From NCBI RefSeq assembly GCF_014196055.1, contig NZ_JACICY010000005.1:62001-126000 (forward strand): a stretch of 64,000 bases of DNA, read 5' to 3'. Made by a program: the position numbers and the translations under genes. Positions 45,314 through 54,691 of the stretch are shown here, in pieces. Position 1 is the first letter of the stretch. Each line of letters begins with the position of its first letter. A model generated the notes under the pieces. That model had not been told where the DNA came from and searched no databases. It saw nothing but the letters and a program-made list of their open reading frames with translations. Source of the stretch: Novosphingobium hassiacum (GTDB lineage: Bacteria > Pseudomonadota > Alphaproteobacteria > Sphingomonadales > Sphingomonadaceae).

Positions 45314-46889
45314 GCCGGTTGCCGCCGCGCTTGCGCTGTTGGTGCTGGCGTGCCTGCCGGCCCAGGGAAGCTTGCGTGCGCAAGTCTATGCGGATGCCTT
45401 GGTAAAAGCGCGGTCGGCGCTCGCCAAGGGAGACGGCATTGCCGCCGAAGCGCCGTTGCGCGCCGCGGTTCGCGGAGGAGCAAAAATCGATCTCGTCCGC
45501 GCCGAATTGGGCGAAGCTCTGCTCATGCAGGGGGATCGCCGTCAGGCACGCGAGGTTCTTTATGGCGGGAATTTCGCCCCAGCCTCTGCGGCACACGGGT
45601 GGCATCTGCGCGGTCGGCTGGAACTGGTCGAGGGGCACCTGCCCGACGCAGGCCAGGCCTTCGACCGTGCGTTGCGCCTAAACGGCAATGACCCGGCACT
45701 GTGGGTCGATATTGCTCGGTTGCGTTATACCGGAGGCGAGCAGGCGCAGGCGATCGAGGCGGCTGATCATGCGGTGAAGTTGGCACCCAGGGATCCGCGC
45801 GCGCTCGAACTGCGCGGGCTGATGATCCGCGAACAATACGGCCTGTTTGCGGCGTTGCCGTGGTTCGAGGCTGGTCTGCGCGTCGCACCCGACGATGTCG
45901 GCCTCCTTGGCGAATATGCGGCGACGCTGGGCGATATCGGGCAATACAAGGCGATGCTGGTGGTCTGCCGCAAGCTCGCGACCGTTGATCCGGGCAACGT
46001 GCGGGCGCTGTACCTTCAGGCGGTACTGGCAGCGCGTGCGGGGCAGACCACGCTTGCCCGGCAGATATTGCTCAAGACCGGCACGAAGCTGCGCGACCTC
46101 CCGGCAGCCATCCTGCTCAACGGCATTCTGGAATATCGTGCAGGCAACACCAATCTTGCCGTGGGGCACTTTGACCGCCTGTTGCGGCTGCAGCCCGACA
46201 ATCTGCAGGCGCGGATGCTGCTGGTCCGCGCGCTGAGGCGGCAGGGTCTGGATGTCGAAGCGTTGGCCGCTGCAGATCCGTGGGCGCAACAAGACTTCGC
46301 GCCGCCCTATCTGCTGCAACTGACTGGCGAGGCCTACGTCTCGACCGGCAGGAAGCGGGAGGCCGCATCCTTTCTGTCGCGCGCACAGGAAGTCGGTGAA
46401 AGCGCGGTTGCGCCGATCCAGCCGGGACAGCCGCTTGGCACGCTGGCGCTGGCCTATGGAGATGCGCCCAATTTGGCGGCCACCGCCGTCCCCTACATCC
46501 GTGCGCTGATTGCCGCTGGCGACGATGCGCAGGCGATAGCTGTCGCGGACCGGTTGCAACGCGCCAATCCCGGAGCGGCAGACGCATGGTTGCTGCTTGG
46601 CGATACGCGGCTGTGGGCCGATGACAAGCTGGGCGCGCTCGACAATTATGGGCGTGCGGCATCGATCCGCTTCAACCTCGCCACCTTGCTGCGCATTGAT
46701 GACGCGATGCGGTCGCTGGGCCGGACGGCAGAGGCAAATGCCATGCTAGCGCGGTATCTGAGGCAGAATCCGGGCAATCCGCAGGCGTTGAAACTGCTCG
46801 CATTCGGACGTCGGTCCCTTGGCGATAACGACGGCGCGGCACGGATCGAAGCGATCCTGCAATCCCGTGGCTTGCGCAACCCGTTGTAA
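45279..46889 (+). CDS. exported TPR-repeat protein of the EPS module
   Basis: Protein of about 536 residues if it starts at the ATG at 45279, which gives a signal peptide (RTRPVAAALALLVLACLPAQG, split at about residue 30) and overlaps prsR by 35 bases. The mature protein is a chain of tetratricopeptide repeats (for example AAPLRAAVRGGAKIDLVRAE, GQAFDRALRLNGNDPALW, AIEAADHAVKLAPRDPRALE). TPR proteins commonly accompany PrsK/PrsR and the EPS export apparatus and probably organise polysaccharide secretion. It is shorter than the large PEP-CTERM TPR lipoprotein. The exact start is uncertain. Confidence 0.7.
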   Translation: MTCSRPTIFRTRPVAAALALLVLACLPAQGSLRAQVYADALVKARSALAKGDGIAAEAPLRAAVRGGAKIDLVRAELGEALLMQGDRRQAREVLYGGNFAPASAAHGWHLRGRLELVEGHLPDAGQAFDRALRLNGNDPALWVDIARLRYTGGEQAQAIEAADHAVKLAPRDPRALELRGLMIREQYGLFAALPWFEAGLRVAPDDVGLLGEYAATLGDIGQYKAMLVVCRKLATVDPGNVRALYLQAVLAARAGQTTLARQILLKTGTKLRDLPAAILLNGILEYRAGNTNLAVGHFDRLLRLQPDNLQARMLLVRALRRQGLDVEALAAADPWAQQDFAPPYLLQLTGEAYVSTGRKREAASFLSRAQEVGESAVAPIQPGQPLGTLALAYGDAPNLAATAVPYIRALIAAGDDAQAIAVADRLQRANPGAADAWLLLGDTRLWADDKLGALDNYGRAASIRFNLATLLRIDDAMRSLGRTAEANAMLARYLRQNPGNPQALKLLAFGRRSLGDNDGAARIEAILQSRGLRNPL

Positions 46890-46964
46890 ACTCCGCGCTC
46901 GACAGCGCCGCTCCCGCTCTATAGCTGTTCTTTTCAATCGATCGGTTAAACAGGGGGGTGGTTG

Positions 46965-48026
46965 ATGCCGGGCGCGCTGGATGGATTGACTGTACTGGAA
47001 TTCGCCGGGATCGGCCCAGGGCCGTTCGCCTGCATGATGCTGGCCGATCATGGCGCGCGCGTGATCCGCATCGAGCGTCCGCGCAATGTCGGGCGCTTTG
47101 GTGACGGCGGCAATCGCGACATCCTCAGCCGCAGCCGGGAACGGATCGAACTCGATCTCAAAGACCCGGCCGCCAATGCGCAGATCCGCGAACTGGCAAA
47201 ACACGCCGATGCCATTGTGGAAGGGTATCGCCCGGGCGTCATGGAGCGTCTCGGATTCGGGCCCGACGTTCTGCTCGAAGACAATCCGAAGCTGGTCTAC
47301 GGCCGGATGACGGGGTGGGGGCAGGATGGCCCGATGGCGCCGCTGGCGGGACACGACATCAACTACATCGCCTTGGCCGGTGCGCTGCACTCGTTTGGCC
47401 ACGCGGGCGGAAAGCCGCAGTTCCCGGTCAACCTCGTCGGCGATTTTGGCGGCGGCGGGATGCTGATGGCATTCGGCGTGATGGCGGCGGTGTTCTCGGC
47501 ACAACGAACAGGCAAGGGCCAAGTGGTCGATTGCGCGATGGTCGATGGCGCGGCGATCCTGTCGGCGATGACGTACAGCTTCCTTGGCAACGGCATGTGG
47601 AAGGACGAACGTGGGGTCAATCTGCTCGACGGTGGGGCGCATTTCTACGACACCTATGAAACGAGCGACGGCAAGTACATCTCGATCGGCTCGATCGAGC
47701 CACAGTTCTATGCCCTGTTGCTCGAAAAGACCGGGCTGACCGGCGACCCGGAATTTGCGGTACAGATGGACCCCTCTGGCTGGCCCCATCTCAAGGACCG
47801 GCTGACTGCGCTGTTCGCCGCCAGGACGCGCGACGAATGGTGTGCGATCATGGATGGCACCGACATCTGCTTCGCGCCTGTGCTGAGCTTGCGCGAGGCT
47901 CCCCAGCACCCGCATAACACCGCGCGCGGCACCTTTGTCGAGGACGATGGCATGGTCATGCCCGGCCCGGCGCCGCGGTTCATGGGCACGCCTGCGCCCA
48001 GGCCATCACTGGCCGGGCGTAGCTAG
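46965..48026 (+). CDS. CaiB/BaiF-type (class III) CoA transferase, alpha-methylacyl-CoA racemase-like
   Basis: Class III CoA-transferase family protein of 353 residues from the ATG at 46965. N-terminal LDGLTVLEFAGIGPGPFACMML with the Rossmann-like segment and MLADHGARVIRIERP, then DLKDPAANAQI, VEGYRPGVMERLGFGPDVL and YGRMTGWGQDGPMAPLAGHDINYIALAG, which is most like alpha-methylacyl-CoA racemase. This suggests use in branched-chain or sterol side-chain acyl-CoA breakdown; the substrate is not shown. It converges on the DUF475 gene with a 4-base overlap. Confidence 0.88.
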   Translation: MPGALDGLTVLEFAGIGPGPFACMMLADHGARVIRIERPRNVGRFGDGGNRDILSRSRERIELDLKDPAANAQIRELAKHADAIVEGYRPGVMERLGFGPDVLLEDNPKLVYGRMTGWGQDGPMAPLAGHDINYIALAGALHSFGHAGGKPQFPVNLVGDFGGGGMLMAFGVMAAVFSAQRTGKGQVVDCAMVDGAAILSAMTYSFLGNGMWKDERGVNLLDGGAHFYDTYETSDGKYISIGSIEPQFYALLLEKTGLTGDPEFAVQMDPSGWPHLKDRLTALFAARTRDEWCAIMDGTDICFAPVLSLREAPQHPHNTARGTFVEDDGMVMPGPAPRFMGTPAPRPSLAGRS

Positions 48027-49090
48027 TCGGCGCGGATCGCCGCCTCGATCTCGGCATCGGGGTGGCGGCGCTTGTGACGGACCGACCACCACAGCGACAG
48101 GCCGATCAGGACCGCGCCGATCAGGCCGGTGACAGTCTCGGAAATCTCGTAACGCGCCGACAGCAGCATGATTGCGCCGAGCGCCACAATCGCCCAGAAC
48201 GCGCCGTGTTCGAGATAGCGGTATTCGGACAGCGTGCCCTTCTTGACGAGCATGATGGTCATCGAACGCACGAACATCGCACCGATCGAAAGCCCCAGCG
48301 CAATGATCACCATGTTGTTGGACAAGGCGAAAGCGCCGATCACACCGTCAAAGCTGAACGAGGCATCGAGCACGTTGAGGTAAAGGAACCCGCCCAGGCC
48401 TGAACGTACGACCAGCCCCGCAGCTTTCTGCGCCTCGTCGCGCATTTCGAGGATCGTGCCGAGCGCCTCGACCGCGATGAAGGTGACGAGGCCAAGGACG
48501 CCCGACACCATGAAGGTCAGCGCTTCTTCGGCAGGCAGCATTTGCGAAATGCCATAGATTGTCAGCAACAACAGCGCGATTTCGGCGGCCTTGATGTTCG
48601 AGACGACCGCAAGCTTCTCCTCGATCCACTTGATCCAGTGGACCTCTTTCTCGCCGTCGAAGAAGAACGACAGGCCGACCATGGCAAGGAAAGCGCCGCC
48701 GAACCCTGCAATGCCGACATGAGCGCTGCTGACAATCTCCTCATAGCGCTTGGGATCGTTCAGCGAGAGAGTCAGCGCGTCGATCGGTCCCAATCCAGCT
48801 GCGACCGCGACGATGGCCAACGGGAACACGATGCGCATGCCGAACACGGCGATGATCATGCCCCAGGTCAGGAAGCGGCGCTGCCAGATATCGTCCATGT
48901 CTTTCAGCACGGCGGCATTGACCACCGCATTGTCGAACGACAGCGAGATCTCAAGGATCGAGAGCACGAACACGATCCACAGCAGCGACAGCGTCCCGCT
49001 GACGCTCCCGGTCTGCATCCAGCCGTAGGCCGCAGCCAAGGCGAGGCAGACGATCGTAAAGAGGATCGAACCCTTGTAGAAACGGAGCAA
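48023..49090 (-). CDS. DUF475 family membrane protein
   Basis: Integral membrane protein of 355 residues with about nine hydrophobic helices. Two acidic membrane motifs, EISLSFDNAVVNAAVL near 46-61 and DASFSFDGVIGAFALS near 240-255, are the hallmark of DUF475 and resemble the SFDN motif of TerC/LysE-superfamily metal exporters. A metal-ion (possibly manganese or tellurite-linked) transport role is plausible only by analogy. The cytoplasmic C-terminus is basic. It lies upstream of nothing on its strand and converges on the CoA-transferase gene. Confidence 0.8.
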   Translation of the reverse strand: MLRFYKGSILFTIVCLALAAAYGWMQTGSVSGTLSLLWIVFVLSILEISLSFDNAVVNAAVLKDMDDIWQRRFLTWGMIIAVFGMRIVFPLAIVAVAAGLGPIDALTLSLNDPKRYEEIVSSAHVGIAGFGGAFLAMVGLSFFFDGEKEVHWIKWIEEKLAVVSNIKAAEIALLLLTIYGISQMLPAEEALTFMVSGVLGLVTFIAVEALGTILEMRDEAQKAAGLVVRSGLGGFLYLNVLDASFSFDGVIGAFALSNNMVIIALGLSIGAMFVRSMTIMLVKKGTLSEYRYLEHGAFWAIVALGAIMLLSARYEISETVTGLIGAVLIGLSLWWSVRHKRRHPDAEIEAAIRAD

Positions 49091-49120
49091 CCTGGGATTC
49101 CCTATGGTGAAGCGCAGCCG

Positions 49121-49990
49121 TTACTTCGGCTGATAGGTCTGTTCAATCCCCGGGAAGCTCCGGTCTCGCACTTCCCCGGCATAACGCGCGGCTGCGTTTG
49201 AGATGGTCTCGGCGATATTGTCGTAGATTTTCACGAAGCGGGGCACGCGTTCGAACATGCCGAGCATGTCCTCGGTCACCAACACCTGCCCATCACACTG
49301 CGCCGACGCGCCGATGCCGATGGTCGGGCAGGGGACCGCCTGGGTGATCGCGATGGCGATCGGTTCGACCACGCCTTCGATCACGATGGCGAAGGCTCCG
49401 GCATCGGATAACGCGCGTGCATCGCCGACGATCTTTGCGGCTTCGGCATCGCTGCGCCCGCGGGCATTGTAGCCGCCCAGCACGTTGACCGCCTGCGGGG
49501 TAAGTCCGACGTGACCCATGACCGGGATGCCACGAGCGGTCAGGAACGCGACCGTTTCGGCCATCGCCTCGCCGCCTTCGAGCTTGACCGCCGCACAGCC
49601 GGTTTCCTTGAGCAGGCGCGATGCGCTTTCGAACGCCTGCACGGGCGAGGCTTCGTAAGCACCGAACGGCATGTCGACTACGACTGCCGCATGATACGAC
49701 CCGCGCACCACTGCAGCGCCATGCGCCGCCATCATGTCGAGCGTCACCGGCACGCTCGATGGCAGGCCATAGATTACCTGGCCCAGCGAATCCCCGACCA
49801 GCAGCAGGTCGCAATGGGCATCGAGCAACTGTGCCTGCCGCGCGGTGTAGGCGGTGAGCATGACCACTGGCTGCGCGGTGACGCCGTCCTTCTTGCGCTG
49901 GCGGATTGCCGGAATCGTCAGTCGCTTCATCGGGGCGGGGGTGGGGTTCGCTCGGCTGGTTGCAGTGTCGAGTTGGAAGGTCGTGGACAT
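49121..49990 (-). CDS. panB: 3-methyl-2-oxobutanoate hydroxymethyltransferase
   Basis: PanB makes ketopantoate from 2-oxoisovalerate and methylene-tetrahydrofolate, the first step of pantothenate synthesis. It has 289 residues. Motifs: [73 protein letters not shown] and [43 protein letters not shown]. The first 20 residues are not conserved, so the internal MKRLTIPAI could be the true start. panC is not in the window. Confidence 0.94.
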   Translation of the reverse strand: MSTTFQLDTATSRANPTPAPMKRLTIPAIRQRKKDGVTAQPVVMLTAYTARQAQLLDAHCDLLLVGDSLGQVIYGLPSSVPVTLDMMAAHGAAVVRGSYHAAVVVDMPFGAYEASPVQAFESASRLLKETGCAAVKLEGGEAMAETVAFLTARGIPVMGHVGLTPQAVNVLGGYNARGRSDAEAAKIVGDARALSDAGAFAIVIEGVVEPIAIAITQAVPCPTIGIGASAQCDGQVLVTEDMLGMFERVPRFVKIYDNIAETISNAAARYAGEVRDRSFPGIEQTYQPK

Positions 49991-50186
49991 GAAACGTGCA
50001 TCCTTTCAGGCGGCCAATGCTTCTACTGCCTTGACGCAAACCCGCAAGGCTGCACTCCCGTTCGGCAAATTTGGGGAAAAATGGCTTGCGCCAAACCCCG
50101 TTGCCGCTAGCTTCGCGGCCATTACCTGGTTTCCGGCGCAACCGCATCGCCATGCGCTTGGGTCCGGACCAAGGCGGGAGAAATTC

Positions 50187-51710
50187 ATGTTCGGTCGCGT
50201 CAAGTCGCTCGACGCTATTCTGGCGACAGCGGAGAAGAAATCGCTGCATCGCTCGCTCGGAGCTTTTCAACTTACCATGCTGGGTGTCGGAGCCGTAATC
50301 GGTACAGGCATTTTCGTGCTGACAGCCGAGGCAGCCCAAAAAGCTGGTCCCGGTATGATGGTCAGCTTCGTTATCGCCGGGTTCGTTTGCGCCGTTGCCG
50401 CGCTTTGCTATGCTGAAATGGCGGCAATGGTGCCGGTTTCGGGGTCGGCATATACCTACAGCTATGCCGTCATGGGCGAATTGATCGCGTGGATGGTCGG
50501 CTGGGCGCTTATCCTCGAATACGCGGTGGCCGCAGGGGCGGTCAGCGTCGGGTGGTCCGGCTATGTGGTCGGTCTGATCGAGAACGCGATGCATATCGAT
50601 ATACCCGACCTGCTGGTGCGTGGTCCGTACGATGGTGGCGTGATCAATCTTCCGGCCATGCTGATTGCGGGCTTGGTCACCTGGCTTCTGGTGATCGGCA
50701 CCAAGGAGAGCGCTTCGGTCAACGCGGTGCTCGTGGCGATCAAGGTTGCAGCGCTTACGCTGTTCTGCGTCCTGGCTCTGCCGGTGATGAAGATGGAAAA
50801 CTTCGAGCCGTTCGCTCCGCTCGGCTTTGGTGGCATTGGCGCAGCAGCAGCCTCGATCTTCTTTGCCTATGTCGGCTTCGACGCAGTGTCGACAGCCGCC
50901 GAGGAAACGAAAAATCCGCAACGAAACATGCCTATCGGCCTGATCGGCAGCCTTGCGATCTGTACGGTGTTCTACCTTCTGGTGGCCGCTGGTGTGATCG
51001 GCTCGGTTGGCGCCAAGCCGATCATGGATGCCAGCGGTCTTGGCATGGAGCCGGGCAGCCGCGAACTGGCAGCCCAGTGCATGGCGATCGGTGATCAGGC
51101 AGTAGTCTGCTCGAAGGAAGCCTTGGCCTGGACGCTGCGTGAAATCGGCTGGCCACAAGTGGGCAACCTCATCGGTCTTGCTGCAGGACTTGCCTTGCCA
51201 TCGGTCATTCTGATGATGATGTTCGGCCAGACCCGCATCTTCTTCGTGATGAGCCGTGACGGCCTGCTGCCTGCAGCGTTCTCCAAGATCCATCCGCGCT
51301 ACAACACCCCGCACGTGATCACGATCATTACGGGTATCTTTGTAGCCCTGTTCGCTGCGTTCTTCCCGGTTGGTCTGCTGGCCAACATCTCCAACTCCGG
51401 GACGCTGTTCGCGTTTGCGGCGGTTTCCATCGCGGTGTTGGTGATCCGTCGCAGGGAGCCCGGTCGGCATCGTCCGTTCCGCACTCCGGCGATCTATGTG
51501 ACCTCGCCGTTGGCATTCTTCGGGTGTCTGTACCTGTTCTACAAGCTGGATGAGAAAAGCCAGATGCTGTTCGTGGCCTGGGCTGTGATCGGGCTTGTGG
51601 TCTATTACGCCTACAGCCGCAGCCGCAGCCATGTCGGTCGCGGGACTGTCGATGAGGTTCACGAGACGGACGCAGATGCGCCGCCGACCTCGGTGCCACC
51701 GATCGACTGA
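50187..51710 (+). CDS. APC-superfamily amino-acid permease
   Basis: Cationic-amino-acid-transporter-like permease of 507 residues with about 12-13 membrane helices. Signatures: LGVGAVIGTGIFVLTAEAA near 31-49 (glycine-rich helix 1), YAEMAAMVPVSGSAYTYSYA, GTKESASVNAVLVAIKV, FFAYVGFDAVSTAAEETKNPQRNMP and RIFFVMSRDGLLPAAFSKIHP. The last 30 residues are acidic and soluble. The ATG at 50187 is preceded by GGCGGGAG. The substrate is unknown. A bidirectional terminator follows. Confidence 0.9.
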   Translation: MFGRVKSLDAILATAEKKSLHRSLGAFQLTMLGVGAVIGTGIFVLTAEAAQKAGPGMMVSFVIAGFVCAVAALCYAEMAAMVPVSGSAYTYSYAVMGELIAWMVGWALILEYAVAAGAVSVGWSGYVVGLIENAMHIDIPDLLVRGPYDGGVINLPAMLIAGLVTWLLVIGTKESASVNAVLVAIKVAALTLFCVLALPVMKMENFEPFAPLGFGGIGAAAASIFFAYVGFDAVSTAAEETKNPQRNMPIGLIGSLAICTVFYLLVAAGVIGSVGAKPIMDASGLGMEPGSRELAAQCMAIGDQAVVCSKEALAWTLREIGWPQVGNLIGLAAGLALPSVILMMMFGQTRIFFVMSRDGLLPAAFSKIHPRYNTPHVITIITGIFVALFAAFFPVGLLANISNSGTLFAFAAVSIAVLVIRRREPGRHRPFRTPAIYVTSPLAFFGCLYLFYKLDEKSQMLFVAWAVIGLVVYYAYSRSRSHVGRGTVDEVHETDADAPPTSVPPID

Positions 51711-51732
51711 TCGGCTTACACACGACACATAC

Positions 51733-51765
51733 GAAAAGGGCCGCCCCATAGGAGCGGCCCTTTTC
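51733..51765. terminator. bidirectional terminator
   Basis: GAAAAGGGCCGC pairs perfectly with GCGGCCCTTTTC (12 bp) around a 9-base loop, giving T-runs on both strands. It separates the convergent permease and stress-protein genes. Confidence 0.88.
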
Positions 51766-51784
51766 TTTTGGCTGGATAACGCGA

Positions 51785-52267
51785 TCAGAGCTTGGTGTCG
51801 GCGTAGCCGCCCTTGACGTCGTCGGTCACGTCCATGCCCAACGCCATCTTGGCGGTGCCCAGAACGCCCATTTCGCTCGACCAGATAGAGGCATCGCCCA
51901 GGTCCATGCGCAGGAACAGCAGGTTGGGAGCATCCTTGCCGCCCGGAAACCATGCCGCGACGAAGTTGTTCCAATGCTCGTCAAGCCTCTCACGGCTTGT
52001 TTCCTCGACCAGCACGCCGTGGAAGCGCGCAAAGACATCGTGGCCCTTGGATGCGAACGTGGCGGTCGCTCCACCCATCTCGGCAAAGCGGTTATCGCGG
52101 CTGGTGAAGAACCAGATCGCGCTGTTCGCATCCTTGTCGAGCTGCGCGGTCATCGGCGCGGCCGTATCCGGATCAGCATCGAGCTGCAGCATCACATAAG
52201 GCGATGCCGACATGGCCTTCCAGAATTTTTCTTTCAGTTCCTCGGGGTTACCCTGATCGTATTTCAT
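51785..52267 (-). CDS. pyridoxamine-phosphate-oxidase-like general stress protein
   Basis: Protein of 160 residues from the ATG at 52267 (MKYDQGNPEE). It has the split-barrel flavin-binding fold of the general-stress-protein-26 group: PYVMLQLDADPDTAAPMTAQL, SAIWFFTSRDNRFAEM, ARFHGVLVEETSRERLDEHWN and APNLLFLRMDLGDASIWSS. Family members bind FMN or F420-like cofactors, but the reaction is unknown. It is divergent from imuA; the 173-base gap carries the LexA box, which is nearer imuA. Confidence 0.82.
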   Translation of the reverse strand: MKYDQGNPEELKEKFWKAMSASPYVMLQLDADPDTAAPMTAQLDKDANSAIWFFTSRDNRFAEMGGATATFASKGHDVFARFHGVLVEETSRERLDEHWNNFVAAWFPGGKDAPNLLFLRMDLGDASIWSSEMGVLGTAKMALGMDVTDDVKGGYADTKL

Positions 52268-52409
52268 CGCGAGTTTTGCCTTTCGTGCTCGGTGTTTGCC
52301 AATGAACGGGTCGGGGCAGGGGAGGTTCCCTCCAGCCTGGCCCTCAGCCCAATCGTCCAGGTTCTGCACAGAAAGGGAACAGGATGTGGATTGCGCGTTT
52401 CTTCGCTTA

Positions 52410-52424
52410 GAACATAATAAGAAC
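52410..52424 (+). promoter_or_regulatory. LexA (SOS) operator of imuA-imuB
   Basis: GAAC-ATAATAA-GAAC, an exact match to the alphaproteobacterial LexA site GAAC-N7-GAAC (reverse of GTTC-N7-GTTC). It ends 16 bases before the imuA ATG, directly against the AAAGGA ribosome-binding site, so LexA would block the promoter or initiating polymerase. Confidence 0.92.
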
Positions 52425-52440
52425 AAAGGACGCGATTCGT

Positions 52441-53205
52441 ATGACTGAAACCAGTGCTTCTCCTGACTTCGTTAGCCTTGCCCCCGGCCTTGTACGAGGC
52501 ATCGGCGCGAGTGAGCGCACACCTCGCTGGCGTCCGGGCATTTCTACAGGTTGCCGCCATGCAGAGATGTTTGCGAGCGGTTGCGATGCTGCAGGAGCCG
52601 GGCTGGCGCTTGCCTTGGCGCGCGATGCCTTGCGCATGAAATCGCCCGATCCTGCGGTCGATACGCCCGATCAGCGACCGTTCCTGTGGGTGCAGGACAA
52701 GGCGGCGCTGCGTCTGTCGGGCACGCCCTATCTGCCGGGCTTGCCCGCGCAAGTGCGTCATCGCCTGATCCATGTCGCTGCCGCCTCGCCCGAGGACGCG
52801 CTGTTCGCGCTGGAGGAGGGCTTGCGCTGTCGTGACCTTGCGTTCGTGATCGGAGAGATCGCGGGAAACCCCCGTTCGCTCGATTTCACCGCCTCACGCA
52901 GGCTGGGACTGGCGGCAGAAAAGCACGGTGTACCGCTGTGGTTGGTGCGGCTCGATGCGCGACACGATCTGGGCGCGGCACGAATGCGCTGGCGGGTCGA
53001 GGGGGCACCTTCACCAGCCTCACGATGGAATTCTCACGCTCCCGGCGCTGCCACCTGGAAAGCCGATCTGTTCCGCGCCCACACTTTTCAACCCGGACAA
53101 TGGATTTTGCGCGATGACGGTCCCGCCCTTATTGCCGAACCCGCCACGCCGGATCATGGCGGTCTGGTTCACCGGGCTGGCGATCGATCGCTGGCGACTG
53201 GCTGA
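52441..53205 (+). CDS. imuA: SOS mutagenesis protein ImuA
   Basis: RecA-like accessory factor of the ImuA/ImuB/DnaE2 translesion mutasome, 254 residues. Features: GCRHAEMFASGCDAAGAGLALALARD, FLWVQDKAALRLSG, RLIHVAAASPEDALFALEEGL, LAFVIGEIAGNPRSLDFTASRRLGLAAEKHG and VPLWLVRLD, which follow the ImuA/SulA-like RecA fold without a complete Walker A. The LexA box upstream shows damage induction. The 3' end overlaps imuB by up to 92 bases. The C-terminal 50 residues are the least conserved. Confidence 0.9.
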   Translation: MTETSASPDFVSLAPGLVRGIGASERTPRWRPGISTGCRHAEMFASGCDAAGAGLALALARDALRMKSPDPAVDTPDQRPFLWVQDKAALRLSGTPYLPGLPAQVRHRLIHVAAASPEDALFALEEGLRCRDLAFVIGEIAGNPRSLDFTASRRLGLAAEKHGVPLWLVRLDARHDLGAARMRWRVEGAPSPASRWNSHAPGAATWKADLFRAHTFQPGQWILRDDGPALIAEPATPDHGGLVHRAGDRSLATG

Positions 53206-54691
53206 AGGCTGCGCGCCTGGACAAGGGCAGGATGCCGAACCTTTCGTGCTGATCGAGGATACTGCGCACGGTCCCCGCATCGCCGCCGCCAACCATGCCG
53301 CAGTCGCGGCAGGCGCTGCCCCCTCCATGCGCCTGACCGACGCGCGCACATTATGCCCGACGCTTGCCGTACGTCCGGCCGATCCGGCGGGCGACTTTGC
53401 GTTTCTCGAAAATCTGGCACTGTGGGCGCAACGTTGGGGGCCATGGAGCGCGCTCGATCCGCCAGACGGCTTGCTGGTCGATACCACTGGGGTCGCTCAC
53501 CTGTTCGGTGGGGAGCACGCACTGCTCGCCGATGCCGCCGGTGCCTTCGCCAGACGCGGCCTTGCCGCTCGCGTATCGCTTGCACCCACTGCAGGCGCAG
53601 CGTGGGCGCTGGCGCATTTCGGCCCCAATGCCGCGATCATCGCATCAGGGGAAGATCCGATGATAGCCCTCGGCGATCTTCCGGCCGCCGCGCTGCGCCT
53701 TGATGGCGAGGTGATCGTGCTGTTGCGTCGGCTTGGCCTCAAGCGCCTTGGCGATCTTCACGACCAGCCGCGCGATGCACTGGCACGGCGCTTCCGCAAC
53801 CGCCGCTCGGCTGCGGCCAATCCGCTCCTGCGTCTCGACCAGTTGCTCGGGCGCCTGCCCGAACCGTTGCTGCCGGTGATCGGCGTGCCCGCGCCCATGG
53901 TGCAGCGCCGCCTGATGGAGCCAATCCGCCACCGCACTCTGCTCGATCAGGTCGTAACCGATCTTGCAGGCGACATGGCGCGGCTGCTCGAAGGGCTGGC
54001 GCAGGGCGCGCGCAGGCTGGAACTGGGCATGTGGAAGGTCGATGGCGATGTGTTGATCCGCCGCCTCGAAATGGCCGCCGCGACGCGCGATCCTGCGCAC
54101 GTCTGTCGTTTGTTCGCCTCCCGGCTCGACGATCTCGATGCGGGCTTCGGCATCGAACTGGTAAGGTTGCGCGCGCCGTGGACCGAGCCGCTGGTGCTGG
54201 AGCAAGCCGATCTCGATGACGCTGCGGAACGCCACGGCACCAGCCTTGCCGCCTGCATCGATCGGCTGACTGTCCGGCTTGGCTCCGACGCTATCCGTCG
54301 CCCGGTGCCCTACGCCAGCCACTTGCCCGAACGCGCGCAACGCTGGAGCCCGCCGCTCAATCCCCTCCCATCTTCACAAGAGGAATTGGCTTTCCATCAC
54401 AGACCGTTGAAAATATTTGATAAGGCTGAAATCGTGTCAGTCATTTACGAGACGCCCGATGGCCTGCCGCGCCGTTTCCGCTGGCGTGGCGAAGTTCATG
54501 AAATCGCGCGTGCCGAAGGGCCGGAGCGGATTGCGCCCGAATGGTGGCGTGAACGCTCGACCGTGCGCCTGCGCGACTACTACCGGATCGAAGACAATCT
54601 TGGCCGCCGCTATTGGATCTATCGCCACGGCGTGATTGGCGACGGGCGCGGCGGAGCCCCCGAATGGTTCATTCAGGGGCTCTTCGCTTGA
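53114..54691 (+). CDS. imuB: Y-family-like protein ImuB (catalytically dead)
   Basis: Scaffold of the mutasome that binds ImuA, DnaE2 and the sliding clamp. It has 525 residues from the ATG at 53114; an alternative at 53156 (MAVWF) reduces the overlap with imuA from 92 to 50 bases. It has the Y-family polymerase fold, but the catalytic carboxylates are lost: the N-terminal metal-site motif reads AVWFTGLAIDRW, and the SxDE-type motif reads ALDPPDGLLVDTTG. The C-terminal region (about 360-525) ends with WWRERSTVRLRDYYRIED and is ImuB-specific. The stop abuts an antisense hydrolase gene. Confidence 0.9.
   Translation: MTVPPLLPNPPRRIMAVWFTGLAIDRWRLAEGCAPGQGQDAEPFVLIEDTAHGPRIAAANHAAVAAGAAPSMRLTDARTLCPTLAVRPADPAGDFAFLENLALWAQRWGPWSALDPPDGLLVDTTGVAHLFGGEHALLADAAGAFARRGLAARVSLAPTAGAAWALAHFGPNAAIIASGEDPMIALGDLPAAALRLDGEVIVLLRRLGLKRLGDLHDQPRDALARRFRNRRSAAANPLLRLDQLLGRLPEPLLPVIGVPAPMVQRRLMEPIRHRTLLDQVVTDLAGDMARLLEGLAQGARRLELGMWKVDGDVLIRRLEMAAATRDPAHVCRLFASRLDDLDAGFGIELVRLRAPWTEPLVLEQADLDDAAERHGTSLAACIDRLTVRLGSDAIRRPVPYASHLPERAQRWSPPLNPLPSSQEELAFHHRPLKIFDKAEIVSVIYETPDGLPRRFRWRGEVHEIARAEGPERIAPEWWRERSTVRLRDYYRIEDNLGRRYWIYRHGVIGDGRGGAPEWFIQGLFA

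Noticed and set aside
49293..51974. 893-codon open frame on the minus strand across panB and the permease
   Set aside because: It is antisense to the permease and in another frame of panB, is rich in His, Arg and Gln, and has no motif. Both covered genes are well supported.
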